5,736 nucleotides of DNA from CAYZEE01 sp964477485 (GTDB taxonomy: Bacteria; Patescibacteriota; Microgenomatia; Levybacterales; UBA12049), in contig CAYZEE010000054.1 of assembly GCA_964477485.1 (NCBI GenBank), positions 1 through 5,736 on the forward strand, read 5' to 3'. A model generated the notes under the pieces. That model worked only from the letters and a program-made list of their open reading frames with translations, was not told the origin of the DNA and searched no databases. Both the position numbers and the translations under genes were made by a program. The stretch's first letter is position 1. Every line of letters begins with the position of its first letter. Shown one piece after another: positions 1 to 5,682 of the stretch.

Positions 1-212
1 TGGGAGGGGGTTTTGGTATTTTTGGCTGGCTCTCTATGATTATCTTTTGGCTTCTTTTAATTTTAGGAGTAATTGCTCTTATTCGCTATCTTGCCGGTTC
101 GAACAAAAGAAATGGTGGAGGTAAATCACCTTTTGATATTCTCAAGGAGCGTTATGCTCGTGGAGAAATTAGCAAAAAAGAGTTTGAAGAAATGAAAAAA
201 GACCTAAACTAA
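1..212 (+). CDS. Small membrane protein with C-terminal SHOCT domain (3' part only)
   Basis: The frame is open from the window edge to TAA at 210-212, so the start lies outside and 69 codons are visible. The visible protein begins with a Gly/Phe-rich stretch, then one strongly hydrophobic segment (about visible residues 9-32), a Gly/Lys/Asn linker, and a C-terminal helix pair with ILKERYARGEISKKEF followed by EEMKKDL. That tail is the SHOCT (short C-terminal) motif, recognised by its R-Y-A-x-G-E-I-x-x-x-E-F core. SHOCT tails occur on many small bacterial membrane proteins and are thought to mediate oligomerisation. No enzymatic role can be given. It is separated from the metal operon by almost 700 bases and is probably unrelated to it. 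I see no clear terminator directly after the stop; the hairpin at 241-260 is the nearest structure. Confidence 0.85.
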   Translation, partial: GGGFGIFGWLSMIIFWLLLILGVIALIRYLAGSNKRNGGGKSPFDILKERYARGEISKKEFEEMKKDLN

Positions 213-240
213 AATTTACCTATAATAATTAAGCGGCTAT

Positions 241-260
241 CCGGGGGTTTTAACCCTCGG
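241..260. terminator. GC-rich hairpin, possible terminator of the SHOCT gene
   Basis: CCGGGGG and CCCTCGG flank TTTTAA and can pair over seven positions, one of them a G-T wobble. The two T-A pairs inside could extend the stem to nine. It lies 29 bases after the SHOCT stop, where a terminator would be expected. No T-run follows on either strand, so it is not a classical intrinsic terminator. It could also be part of a structured RNA or a decayed element end. Confidence 0.35.
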
Positions 261-427
261 CTGCAAAGCTCTGGTAGACTTTCCGGTAGTAATTGCGAAA
301 AAACGTCGATCTAACCAAACTGATACAGACCACCACACAGCATTCCAGTAATGGAGAAATTTTTAAGTGACCGTATAGGAATTTCAAAGTTTAGCCTCCA
401 ATGAGGAGAAAATGTAGATAAATAGGG

Positions 428-604
428 CTATTCGTCATTGAAATCTTCAAATGCTCCGCCAAAGAAGACCAGTTCAGGCGGTTCCATGACTCCTTTGTGG
501 CAAAACGGGCAGGAAATGTAGAAATCATAGGGATGATTGTGCGGATCAGCGTATGGTTTCTTGTAAGTCCTCTCTGCGGGTAAAAACTTCTGGGAAGTGG
601 TCAT
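428..604 (-). CDS. Doubtful small hypothetical protein with a CPFC motif
   Basis: This minus-strand frame runs from ATG (complement of 602-604) to TAG (complement of 428-430) and encodes 58 residues. The frame stays open upstream to a TTG at 709, giving 93 residues. The longer form would add a hydrophobic segment (about residues 12-35) that could be a membrane anchor. The core is rich in Pro, His and aromatic residues, has one CPFCHKG motif like half of a zinc ribbon or a thioredoxin-type CxxC, and ends in an acidic tail (FEDFNDE). No recognised family. Neither start has a good RBS: the ATG has only GGGA very close, and the TTG has only GAG. It is the only protein-like frame in the gap, but it may be spurious. 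The palindrome at 724-745 lies just upstream of the TTG start. Confidence 0.3.
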   Translation of the reverse strand: MTTSQKFLPAERTYKKPYADPHNHPYDFYISCPFCHKGVMEPPELVFFGGAFEDFNDE

Positions 605-723
605 TATCCCGATGGAAAAAAATGAAAAGCAAAGTGTAACTGGTAATAAAGGTGCTAACAAGAATTGTGCGAAAATATACTCTAAGCGGTGTAGTACTAA
701 ACCTTTCAAAAACTGCTCGTTGA

Positions 724-745
724 TTAGGTTGTCATTACAACCTAA
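724..745. repeat. Perfect 9-bp inverted repeat with 4-base spacer
   Basis: TTAGGTTGT, then CATT, then ACAACCTAA: nine of nine positions pair. It is AT-rich, and no T-run of terminator type follows on either strand. The size and symmetry (22 bp, 9-4-9) resemble a binding site for a dimeric regulator such as those of the MerR or ArsR type. On the plus strand it begins within a weak -35-like TTGATT (720-725), with TAAAAA (743-748) 17 bases downstream. On the minus strand it lies 15 bases upstream of the TTG of the small ORF. Which protein would bind is unknown. Confidence 0.5.
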
Positions 746-884
746 AAATTTAGCAACCAGCGTAGTAGAATACTGAAGTTTTGTGCTACATCCGAAAGAA
801 AGACACCCATTTTTAGCTTCTTAGCGTATATTTATGGACGAGACGTGGTGATACCCTAAACAACTATCCATCCTTTTTTAAGTG

Positions 885-913
885 TTGACAATATATATCT
901 TTCCCTCTAACAT
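885..913 (+). promoter_or_regulatory. Sigma-70-type promoter of the metal operon
   Basis: A perfect -35 box TTGACA (885-890) is followed after exactly 17 bases by TAACAT (908-913), four of six matches to the -10 consensus. Transcription would start near 919-921, only about 10 bases before the ATG of the ArsR-family gene, so the first gene would have a very short leader without a Shine-Dalgarno sequence. The position settles the start of the regulator: the upstream GTG at 882 would put the -35 box inside the coding region and below the transcription start. Confidence 0.7.
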
Positions 914-932
914 ATTATTAGTTACTGATATG
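911..932. promoter_or_regulatory. Candidate operator overlapping the -10 box and start codon
   Basis: An imperfect inverted repeat of two 10-base arms around GT: CATATTATTA (911-920) and TACTGATATG (923-932), with eight of ten positions pairing and perfect outer CATAT/ATATG. ArsR/SmtB-family repressors commonly bind AT-rich imperfect palindromes (often 12-2-12) over their own promoters. A dimer here would cover the -10 box, the transcription start and the initiation codon. This is a pattern match in AT-rich DNA, so chance is possible. Confidence 0.4.
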
Positions 933-1244
933 AATAGAGAAGATAAACTTTGGGCAAAAGCGAAATTCTTTAGTGGTTTATCAGATAAAACTAGGTTGGA
1001 AATTCTTGAGACATTGGTAGATGGAGAGAAGATGGTCAATGAAATTGTTGAATTAACAAATCAACAACAACCAAATGTGTCAAATCATCTGAAATGTCTG
1101 AATGAATGCGGTTTAGTAAAAAACAGGAAAGAGGGAAAATTTGTTTATTATTCGTTGAGTTATCCAGATATTATGATAGTACTTAAAACAACAGACAGCA
1201 TCCTAGAAAATGTTGCTGTTCTAATTGTCGCTTGCAAAGACTAA
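930..1244 (+). CDS. ArsR-family metal sensor with a CmtR-like Cys site
   Basis: A winged helix-turn-helix repressor of 104 residues, a normal length for ArsR/SmtB proteins. It should bind the operon promoter and release it when metal binds. The core runs from TRLEILETL (residues 21-29) through the recognition helix (QPNVSNHLKCLNEC, 47-60) to the wing (KEGKFVYYSL, 67-76). The usual alpha-3 ELCVCDL cysteine box of ArsR/CadC is absent, replaced by KMVNEIVEL. Instead there are Cys56 and Cys60 in the recognition helix and Cys102 in the tail. This matches the alpha-4C Cd/Pb site of M. tuberculosis CmtR (Cys57, Cys61, Cys102), whose NVSNHLxCLxxCGLV stretch is very similar. Start chosen at the ATG because the promoter occupies the upstream in-frame GTG; there is no clear RBS and the leader is nearly absent. 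First gene of a five-gene operon, 5 bases before the next ATG. The ArsR family call is secure; Cd/Pb specificity is inferred. Confidence 0.92.
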   Translation: MNREDKLWAKAKFFSGLSDKTRLEILETLVDGEKMVNEIVELTNQQQPNVSNHLKCLNECGLVKNRKEGKFVYYSLSYPDIMIVLKTTDSILENVAVLIVACKD

Positions 1245-1249
1245 AACTT

Positions 1250-2074
1250 ATGAAAAAAGTGCTTGAAACTCAGACAAAACGTATACAAACTATTAAAGAT
1301 AAAGATTCTTTTACCATTCCTCTTCCTGCAATACCAAAGAAAATTACTATGACTCAATTAATTGTAGCGGCTTTAGTAATTATGTCTTTTTTGCTCGGAT
1401 CACTTTATACAAAAGTACAGTATCTTGAAAAAAATGGAAGTTCTAAAGTACAAGTTGCTGCTGTGCAAGCAACACCTCCAAGCGTGCCGACTCAAAATAA
1501 TGGGGCAGCACAAGCACCTGCTGGGAAAATAAAGGAGGTCACCAGCAGTGATCGGATTCGAGGTAATCCGAATGCTAAGGTAACACTTGTTGAATATTCA
1601 GATTTTGAATGCCCATTCTGTAAGAGATTTCACCCAACTATGCAAGAGTTAATGAAAACGTATGGTGATAAAATCCGCTGGGTGTATCGTGACTATCCAC
1701 TCTCATTTCACCAAAACGCTCAAAAAGAAGCAGAAGCAGGCTTGTGCATTACTGAACTGGGAGGAAATGACGCCTTTTGGAATTATACAGATAAAATATT
1801 TGAACGGACAACAAGTAATGGAACAGGTTTTGCTTTGACTGATCTTGCGCCACTGGCAGCAGAAGTTGGAGTTAATCAAACAACATTTCAAAGTTGTTTG
1901 AACTCTGGGAAATATACAAAGCAAGTGCAAACTGAAATAGTAGATGGGAGCACAGGAGGAGTAAGTGGTACACCATCAACCTTTATCATTGATGCAAAGG
2001 GAAAAATACAGATGCTTGTTGGCGCACAGCCGATTGATGCTTTCAAAACAGTTATTGATCAGGCATTGAAATAG
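1250..2074 (+). CDS. Membrane-anchored DsbA-like thiol oxidoreductase
   Basis: A 274-residue thioredoxin-fold protein of the DsbA/BdbD kind that would form or shuffle disulfides outside the cytoplasmic membrane. Residues 1-34 are a basic cytoplasmic head. About 35-54 (MTQLIVAALVIMSFLLGSLY) form one membrane anchor with no signal cleavage site. About 65-100 are an Ala/Pro/Gln-rich linker, and about 100-274 the catalytic domain. The active site is CPFC (121-124) in SDFECPFCKRFHP. The cis-proline loop is SGTPSTF, with Pro242. Cys166 and Cys216 are a second pair typical of this group and may be structural. Start chosen at the ATG 5 bases after the regulator stop; an in-frame TTG at 1232 would overlap the regulator and is less likely. 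RBS is weak. The next gene starts 5 bases later. Inside a metal operon it may repair or protect thiols damaged by thiophilic metals, or oxidise the neighbouring proteins; this role is inferred. Confidence 0.9.
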   Translation: MKKVLETQTKRIQTIKDKDSFTIPLPAIPKKITMTQLIVAALVIMSFLLGSLYTKVQYLEKNGSSKVQVAAVQATPPSVPTQNNGAAQAPAGKIKEVTSSDRIRGNPNAKVTLVEYSDFECPFCKRFHPTMQELMKTYGDKIRWVYRDYPLSFHQNAQKEAEAGLCITELGGNDAFWNYTDKIFERTTSNGTGFALTDLAPLAAEVGVNQTTFQSCLNSGKYTKQVQTEIVDGSTGGVSGTPSTFIIDAKGKIQMLVGAQPIDAFKTVIDQALK

Positions 2075-2079
2075 TAAAT

Positions 2080-2601
2080 ATGAAAGCTCTTATTTTTTCC
2101 AAAAAATTTCTTATTCCTACAGTAGTGATTACAATTATCTACATAGTGACCATAACATATCTAATGAATGGCAGTATTGTTGCAGATACGATTATTGGAA
2201 GTTATAGTCTTACTTATAAACTTAGCTTACTGCTTGCGCTTCTCAAAGGCATGGAAACAGCAATGAGTTTACCTGCACTGGTAATCCTTTTTCTCACCGC
2301 TCTCCTCACTGGCGCAAATCTTTCACTCCTTTTTCAAAAAATTGGATCTATAAAAAATATTAAGAATATACGCTTGATTGTTGGAGGCAATACAGTTTTA
2401 GGGATTGCTGCATTAAGTGGCGGGTGTGGAGCATGTGGTATATCCGTTCTTTCCTTACTTGGACTTGGTGGAAGTATTCTATATTTACCGTTCAGAGGAG
2501 TTGAGCTTTCTTATTTGGCTGTAGTACTTCTGTTAATTTCCTTTTTTGTACTACTAAAAAGCACTACTGAGAAACCAGCCTGTGCAGTTATTAAAGGATA
2601 A
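2080..2601 (+). CDS. Small multi-TM protein with a GGCGACG cysteine motif, function unknown
   Basis: A 173-residue hydrophobic membrane protein that I cannot name. Likely helices lie at about residues 9-29, 64-86, 99-115, 120-136 and 141-160; the fourth is uncertain, so there are four or five. A Lys/Arg-rich loop (87-98) and the basic N-terminus would be cytoplasmic. That places the motif GGCGACG (114-120, Cys116 and Cys119) at the outer membrane face, followed by a Leu/Gly-rich stretch. A single Cys168 lies near the C-terminus. A CxxC at the outer face beside a DsbA-like protein invites comparison with DsbB or VKOR, which recycle DsbA, but the other hallmarks are missing: DsbB has two Cys pairs, and VKOR has an additional loop pair. 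MerT-like metal uptake, with its Cys pair in a helix, is another possibility. No RBS is visible; the start follows the preceding stop by 5 bases, suggesting coupled translation. Confidence 0.8.
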   Translation: MKALIFSKKFLIPTVVITIIYIVTITYLMNGSIVADTIIGSYSLTYKLSLLLALLKGMETAMSLPALVILFLTALLTGANLSLLFQKIGSIKNIKNIRLIVGGNTVLGIAALSGGCGACGISVLSLLGLGGSILYLPFRGVELSYLAVVLLLISFFVLLKSTTEKPACAVIKG

Positions 2602-2604
2602 CCT

Positions 2605-3372
2605 ATGGATACACATTTTGATAAGCAGAGACATTTAACAAAACGAGAAAGAAAACTTCTCCGCCACGAAGAAAAGATGAGGATGCGAGATGAAATGCAA
2701 AAGCACACATTCTTTCAGAACTGGCTCGTATGGGGAGGCATTACAGTAGTTATTGTTATTGTCGGAGGCTGGGTATTCTTTGCCTCTCAAAAATCAAACA
2801 CTGAACAAAGCTATATACCTGCTTCTACTAGTATACATACGCAAGATAGCGCAACATTTGTTAAAGATCGTCTCTCACACGCAACGTTGAATTTAAGCAA
2901 CAATGAAACGTGGCAACCAAACGCAGCTGATCTACCAAGGCTGATGGAAGTCTTACACCTTCCGCCTTCTGACCCTTCTTATCTGCACCACCATGACCAT
3001 CTTGATATATATATTCATGGACATAAAATTACTGTTCCTGCACAAATCGGACTTTCACAAGTGGCAGAATTACCAACTCATACACATGATCCATCAGGCA
3101 TTATTCATGTAGAAACTTCAGACACTACTTTTAAGTCAACGCTTGGGTTATTTTTTGATATTTGGGGCGTATCGTTTACCGAAAAGAATATTGGTGGATA
3201 TACTGCCGATGAAACCAATAAACTCACTGTCTTTGTCAATGGAAAACAGTATCAAGGAGATCCACGACAACTTCCACTTAACCAACATGATGAGATTGTG
3301 GTGGCCTATGGTCAAGAATCTGAGCTACCACAGCCAATTCCTGCTTCGGCTGAATTCCCAAATGGGTTATAA
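2605..3372 (+). CDS. Membrane-anchored histidine-rich protein, function unknown
   Basis: A 255-residue protein with a very basic and charged cytoplasmic head (1-38), a membrane segment (about 39-60), a Ser/Thr-rich linker, and an extracytoplasmic domain (about 110-240). The domain is marked by histidines: HHHDH (128-132), HGH (138-140), THTHD (158-162) and H168, in a pattern of repeated H-x-H. It continues with FFDIWGVSF (183-191) and VFVNGKQY (209-216), and looks like two related beta-rich halves. I have the impression of similar HxH...THTHD...FFxIWG proteins in CPR bacteria, Chloroflexota and Thaumarchaeota, usually annotated as hypothetical. The clustered histidines suggest binding of a divalent metal or copper, but no enzyme signature is seen. 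A good RBS, AAAGGA at 2593-2598, sits 6 bases before the ATG inside the end of the previous gene. A metal buffer or chaperone passing ions to or from the ATPase is a guess. Confidence 0.85.
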   Translation: MDTHFDKQRHLTKRERKLLRHEEKMRMRDEMQKHTFFQNWLVWGGITVVIVIVGGWVFFASQKSNTEQSYIPASTSIHTQDSATFVKDRLSHATLNLSNNETWQPNAADLPRLMEVLHLPPSDPSYLHHHDHLDIYIHGHKITVPAQIGLSQVAELPTHTHDPSGIIHVETSDTTFKSTLGLFFDIWGVSFTEKNIGGYTADETNKLTVFVNGKQYQGDPRQLPLNQHDEIVVAYGQESELPQPIPASAEFPNGL

Positions 3373-3386
3373 GGAAAAATCGTCCT

Positions 3387-5459
3387 ATGCAAACAATAAA
3401 GGTAAAAATTCAGGGTTTAGACTGCGCTGAATGCTCAGTTCCTTTTGAAAAATTTCTCTCAAAACTTCAAGGAGTGCAAAATATTGGCGTAAGTTATGCG
3501 ACGCAAGAGGCAAGAATCACCATTGACGATTCAAAAACAAGCGAAGCAAAAATCACAAATATAATCAAAGACAAAGGCTATACTATTCTGCAAGAGACAA
3601 AACAGAAAAAAGATATATCCCAGCTTATTATCTTTGCGTTTATAACTGTCATTGCCATTCTGCTTTTACTTGAGATTGTGATTGAACGGTTAGGACTTCT
3701 GGAACTGCCTTTCAAAGCAATACCCACCTGGATTTTAGTAATTGCAACGCTAGTTGGCGGATTTAATATTTTTAAAAGCGCATTTCAAGGACTGCGGGTA
3801 AAACAGATTAATTCTGATTTACTCATGACGATTGGTATTGTCGCTTCTATGCTGATTCGCGAATTCTCCGCTTCAACACTCATTGTCTTTTTTATGAATA
3901 TTGCTCATTTTTTAGAAGGGTTTACCGTGAGAAGTTCACGAAAGGCAATTCAGGATATTATTGAGCTTGCGCCGGAAAAAGCGACTATCCTCAGGAATGG
4001 TAAAGAGATTGAAGTTGCAACTGCAGATATTACAATTGGCGATATAGTGATTGCTAAACCAGGTGAGAAAATTTCAGTTGATGGGAAAGTTACTTTTGGC
4101 ACAAGTTCTGTTGACCAAGCGCCAATTACTGGCGAATCAGTGCCGGTTGAAAAAAGTGTTTATGATGAGGTGTTTGCGGGAACAATCAATCAACATGGTG
4201 TATTACATATTAAGACAGAAAAGGTCGGAGAAAATACAACACTTTCAAAAGTCATTAAACTCGTTGAAGAAGCAGAAAGCGCGAAAGCGCCTTTTCAAAA
4301 GTTTGCAGATAGATATAGCACGTATTATTTACCAGTTATTTTAATATCAGGGCTGCTCACTTTTTTTATCACCCATAACCCAGTCTATGCTATTGCAGTT
4401 TTGGTTATTGCCTGTCCATGTGCTATTGCTCTTGCAACACCAATTGCGGTAGTCGCAGCAACAGGCAGCGCAGCTAAACGAGGCATTATCATCAAAGGTG
4501 GTTTATATCTTGAAGCCTTAGCAAAGGTTGATACGGTTGTTGTTGATAAAACAGGTACACTCACTTATGGCAAACCGCAGGTTACTGATATTATTCCTTT
4601 TAATATTTATGAAAAAGAACTGATCAAATATGCAGCATCACTTGAACGATCATCAGAACACCCTTTAGCTTCAGCAGTAGTAGAAGAAGCTGAGAAGATG
4701 GATATTTCATTACTCCAACTTAAAAGCTTTAAGTACCATGTTGGCGAAGGGATTCTTGGCAAGATAGAAAATAACAGCATTATTGTCGGTAATGATAGGC
4801 TTCTGGAAAGACAACGAATATCCATTCCTACTCATATCAAAGAACAAAAAACTTGTTTAGAGGAAGCTGGAAAATCAGTTATGTATGTAGTAAAAGGCAA
4901 GAGCATAATCGGACTTGTTGCTACAGCGGATACATTAAGAGAAGGAATAAAAACAGCGCTTCAAGAGTTAAAGCGAGTAGGTATTCAGCATATTATTCTT
5001 CTTACCGGCGATACTGAACAAATTACCAAAGTAATCACCAAGAGTTTAGGAATTAAGGAATATCTGGCAGGAATTTTACCGCAAGAAAAGATTACTTATA
5101 TTCAGAAATTGCAATCTCAAGGAAAAAAAGTACTCATGGTTGGTGATGGTGTAAATGATGCGCCAGCTTTAGCACAAGCAGATGTTGGTATTGCCATGGG
5201 GTCAGGGACCGATGTTGCGATTGAAACATCACATGTTGTGCTTATGCAGGATGACTGGCTACAAATACCTGAAGCAATTAGACTAGGCAAAAAAACATTT
5301 AGCACTATTAAGCAAAATATTGCCTTTGGTGTTATTTTTAATATTGGAGGGATTGTACTTGCTTCAGTTGGTATTTTAACACCAATTCTTGCAGCCGCAG
5401 CACAATCTCTGCCTGATGTGGCTGTTTTTATAAACTCATCTAAGCTTTTAAGAAGATAA
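3387..5459 (+). CDS. P1B-type heavy-metal transporting ATPase
   Basis: A full-length 690-residue ATP-driven metal pump of the cytoplasmic membrane. It opens with one HMA metal-binding domain (1-70) carrying GLDCAEC (Cys13, Cys16), close in style to ZntA/CadA (GMDCAAC). Then come the first membrane helices (about 77-180) and the actuator domain with TGES (248-251). The transport motif CPC is at 343-345 (CPCAIALATP), the phosphorylated Asp387 lies in DKTGT, the SEHP motif of the nucleotide domain is at 423-426, and the hinge GDGVNDAPAL is at 586-595. All catalytic motifs are intact. The last two helices carry Asn652 (IFN) and QSLPD (673-677), a set that fits neither Cu (YN plus MxxSS) nor Zn/Cd (Lys plus DxG) pumps nor the HEGGT class. 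With a CmtR-like sensor in front, Cd/Pb/Zn efflux is likely but not certain. RBS AAGGA at 3371-3375 is 11 bases from the ATG. Last gene of the operon; no clear terminator follows. Confidence 0.97.
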   Translation: MQTIKVKIQGLDCAECSVPFEKFLSKLQGVQNIGVSYATQEARITIDDSKTSEAKITNIIKDKGYTILQETKQKKDISQLIIFAFITVIAILLLLEIVIERLGLLELPFKAIPTWILVIATLVGGFNIFKSAFQGLRVKQINSDLLMTIGIVASMLIREFSASTLIVFFMNIAHFLEGFTVRSSRKAIQDIIELAPEKATILRNGKEIEVATADITIGDIVIAKPGEKISVDGKVTFGTSSVDQAPITGESVPVEKSVYDEVFAGTINQHGVLHIKTEKVGENTTLSKVIKLVEEAESAKAPFQKFADRYSTYYLPVILISGLLTFFITHNPVYAIAVLVIACPCAIALATPIAVVAATGSAAKRGIIIKGGLYLEALAKVDTVVVDKTGTLTYGKPQVTDIIPFNIYEKELIKYAASLERSSEHPLASAVVEEAEKMDISLLQLKSFKYHVGEGILGKIENNSIIVGNDRLLERQRISIPTHIKEQKTCLEEAGKSVMYVVKGKSIIGLVATADTLREGIKTALQELKRVGIQHIILLTGDTEQITKVITKSLGIKEYLAGILPQEKITYIQKLQSQGKKVLMVGDGVNDAPALAQADVGIAMGSGTDVAIETSHVVLMQDDWLQIPEAIRLGKKTFSTIKQNIAFGVIFNIGGIVLASVGILTPILAAAAQSLPDVAVFINSSKLLRR

Positions 5460-5533
5460 TCATAAAATATACATCAATATATTTGCAATAGCAAGCTTCA
5501 TTTAAAGAAATTTCATTTGATTATTGGTATAGA

Positions 5534-5616
5534 TGGCCGGTACCCCTTAAACTGGACCTGGAGGTGCAAGCTTTTTAGGTTATCTATTAAGGTTTAAGGA
5601 GGTACTTATGGCTAAT
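5534..5616 (+). mobile_element. Left-end remnant of a first insertion sequence
   Basis: Beginning with TG at 5534, TGGCCGGTACCCCTTAAACT resembles the start of the second element at 5617: the two share CCG, a C-run, TTAAACT and GAC in the same order. Short ends of this type, starting with TG and about 70 bases before a transposase start, are typical of IS3-like elements. Inside lies a strong RBS followed by ATG at 5608, the expected first transposase codon. The element is cut at 5616 by the second one. Its other end is outside the window, so family and borders are inferred. Confidence 0.5.
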
Positions 5617-5619
5617 TGA
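5596..5619 (+). pseudogene. Interrupted transposase start, three codons left
   Basis: A near-perfect Shine-Dalgarno sequence AAGGAGG (5596-5602) stands 5 bases before ATG (5608-5610), the best RBS of the whole window. Yet the frame reads Met-Ala-Asn and stops at TGA (5617-5619). The stop is made of the first bases of the next element end. The simplest reading is a transposase gene of the first insertion sequence destroyed near its start by the second insertion. Confidence 0.45.
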
Positions 5620-5629
5620 CCCGTCCCCT

Positions 5630-5659
5630 TTAAACTAAGACAAGTGTCTAGGGTACAAT
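5630..5659 (+). promoter_or_regulatory. Weak promoter of the putative transposase
   Basis: TACAAT (5654-5659) matches five of six bases of the -10 consensus. TTAAAC (5630-5635), 18 bases upstream, is a poor -35 box. The -10 box lies between the arms GTGTC and GACAC, which could form a hairpin or an operator that keeps transposase expression low. Confidence 0.35.
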
Positions 5660-5682
5660 ACGGACACGAGAAAGGGGTAGGC

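Larger units (their letters stand above)
213..881. other. Gene-poor intergenic stretch
   Basis: This stretch of about 670 bases has no convincing plus-strand gene. It holds a GC-rich hairpin near its left end, one doubtful minus-strand small ORF, and a perfect palindrome at 724-745. I found no tRNA arms, rRNA-like sequence, CRISPR-type repeats or complete insertion sequence. A good RBS-like AGGAG near 404-408 stands in front of an ATG that is followed at once by TAG, so it heads no gene. The stretch could be decayed DNA left by earlier insertions, which would fit the insertion sequences at the other end, but nothing recognisable remains. Confidence 0.6.

Noticed and set aside
230..300. tRNA-like folding around the hairpin at 241-260
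   Set aside because: There is no T-arm GTTCRA motif and no acceptor stem pairing.
401..421. AGGAG followed by ATG TAG, or a six-codon frame ATG AGG AGA ... TAA
   Set aside because: Too short to support as a leader peptide, and no gene follows on this strand for over 450 bases.
850..861. GATACCCTAAAC resembling the insertion sequence end GGTACCCCTTAAAC at 5539-5552, which would suggest flanking of the operon by related ends
   Set aside because: The match needs gaps and a substitution over a dozen bases and does not continue into the neighbouring bases, so chance is the better explanation.
882..929. GTG at 882 as the start of the ArsR-family gene, 16 codons longer
   Set aside because: The extension contains the TTGACA and TAACAT promoter boxes, and its residues do not resemble the start of an ArsR protein.
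1232..1249. TTG at 1232 as the start of the DsbA-like protein
   Set aside because: It overlaps the regulator stop and uses a rare start; the ATG 5 bases after the stop fits the spacing of the following genes.
1703..1930. Minus-strand open frame with many cysteines opposite the DsbA-like gene
   Set aside because: Antisense shadow of the catalytic domain; the cysteines come from the complementary reading of Thr/Ala/Gln-rich codons.
3143..3430. Plus-strand open frame of 95 codons overlapping the His-rich gene and the ATPase
   Set aside because: It lies inside two clear genes in another phase and has no protein-like features.
4051..4344. Plus-strand open frame of 97 codons inside the ATPase
   Set aside because: Out-of-phase shadow of the actuator-domain coding region, without RBS or domain.
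5482..5518. Possible terminator after the ATPase (TTGC-AATA-GCAA and a direct repeat of TTCATTT)
   Set aside because: The stem is only four pairs and no T-run follows; the direct repeat is seven bases in AT-rich DNA.
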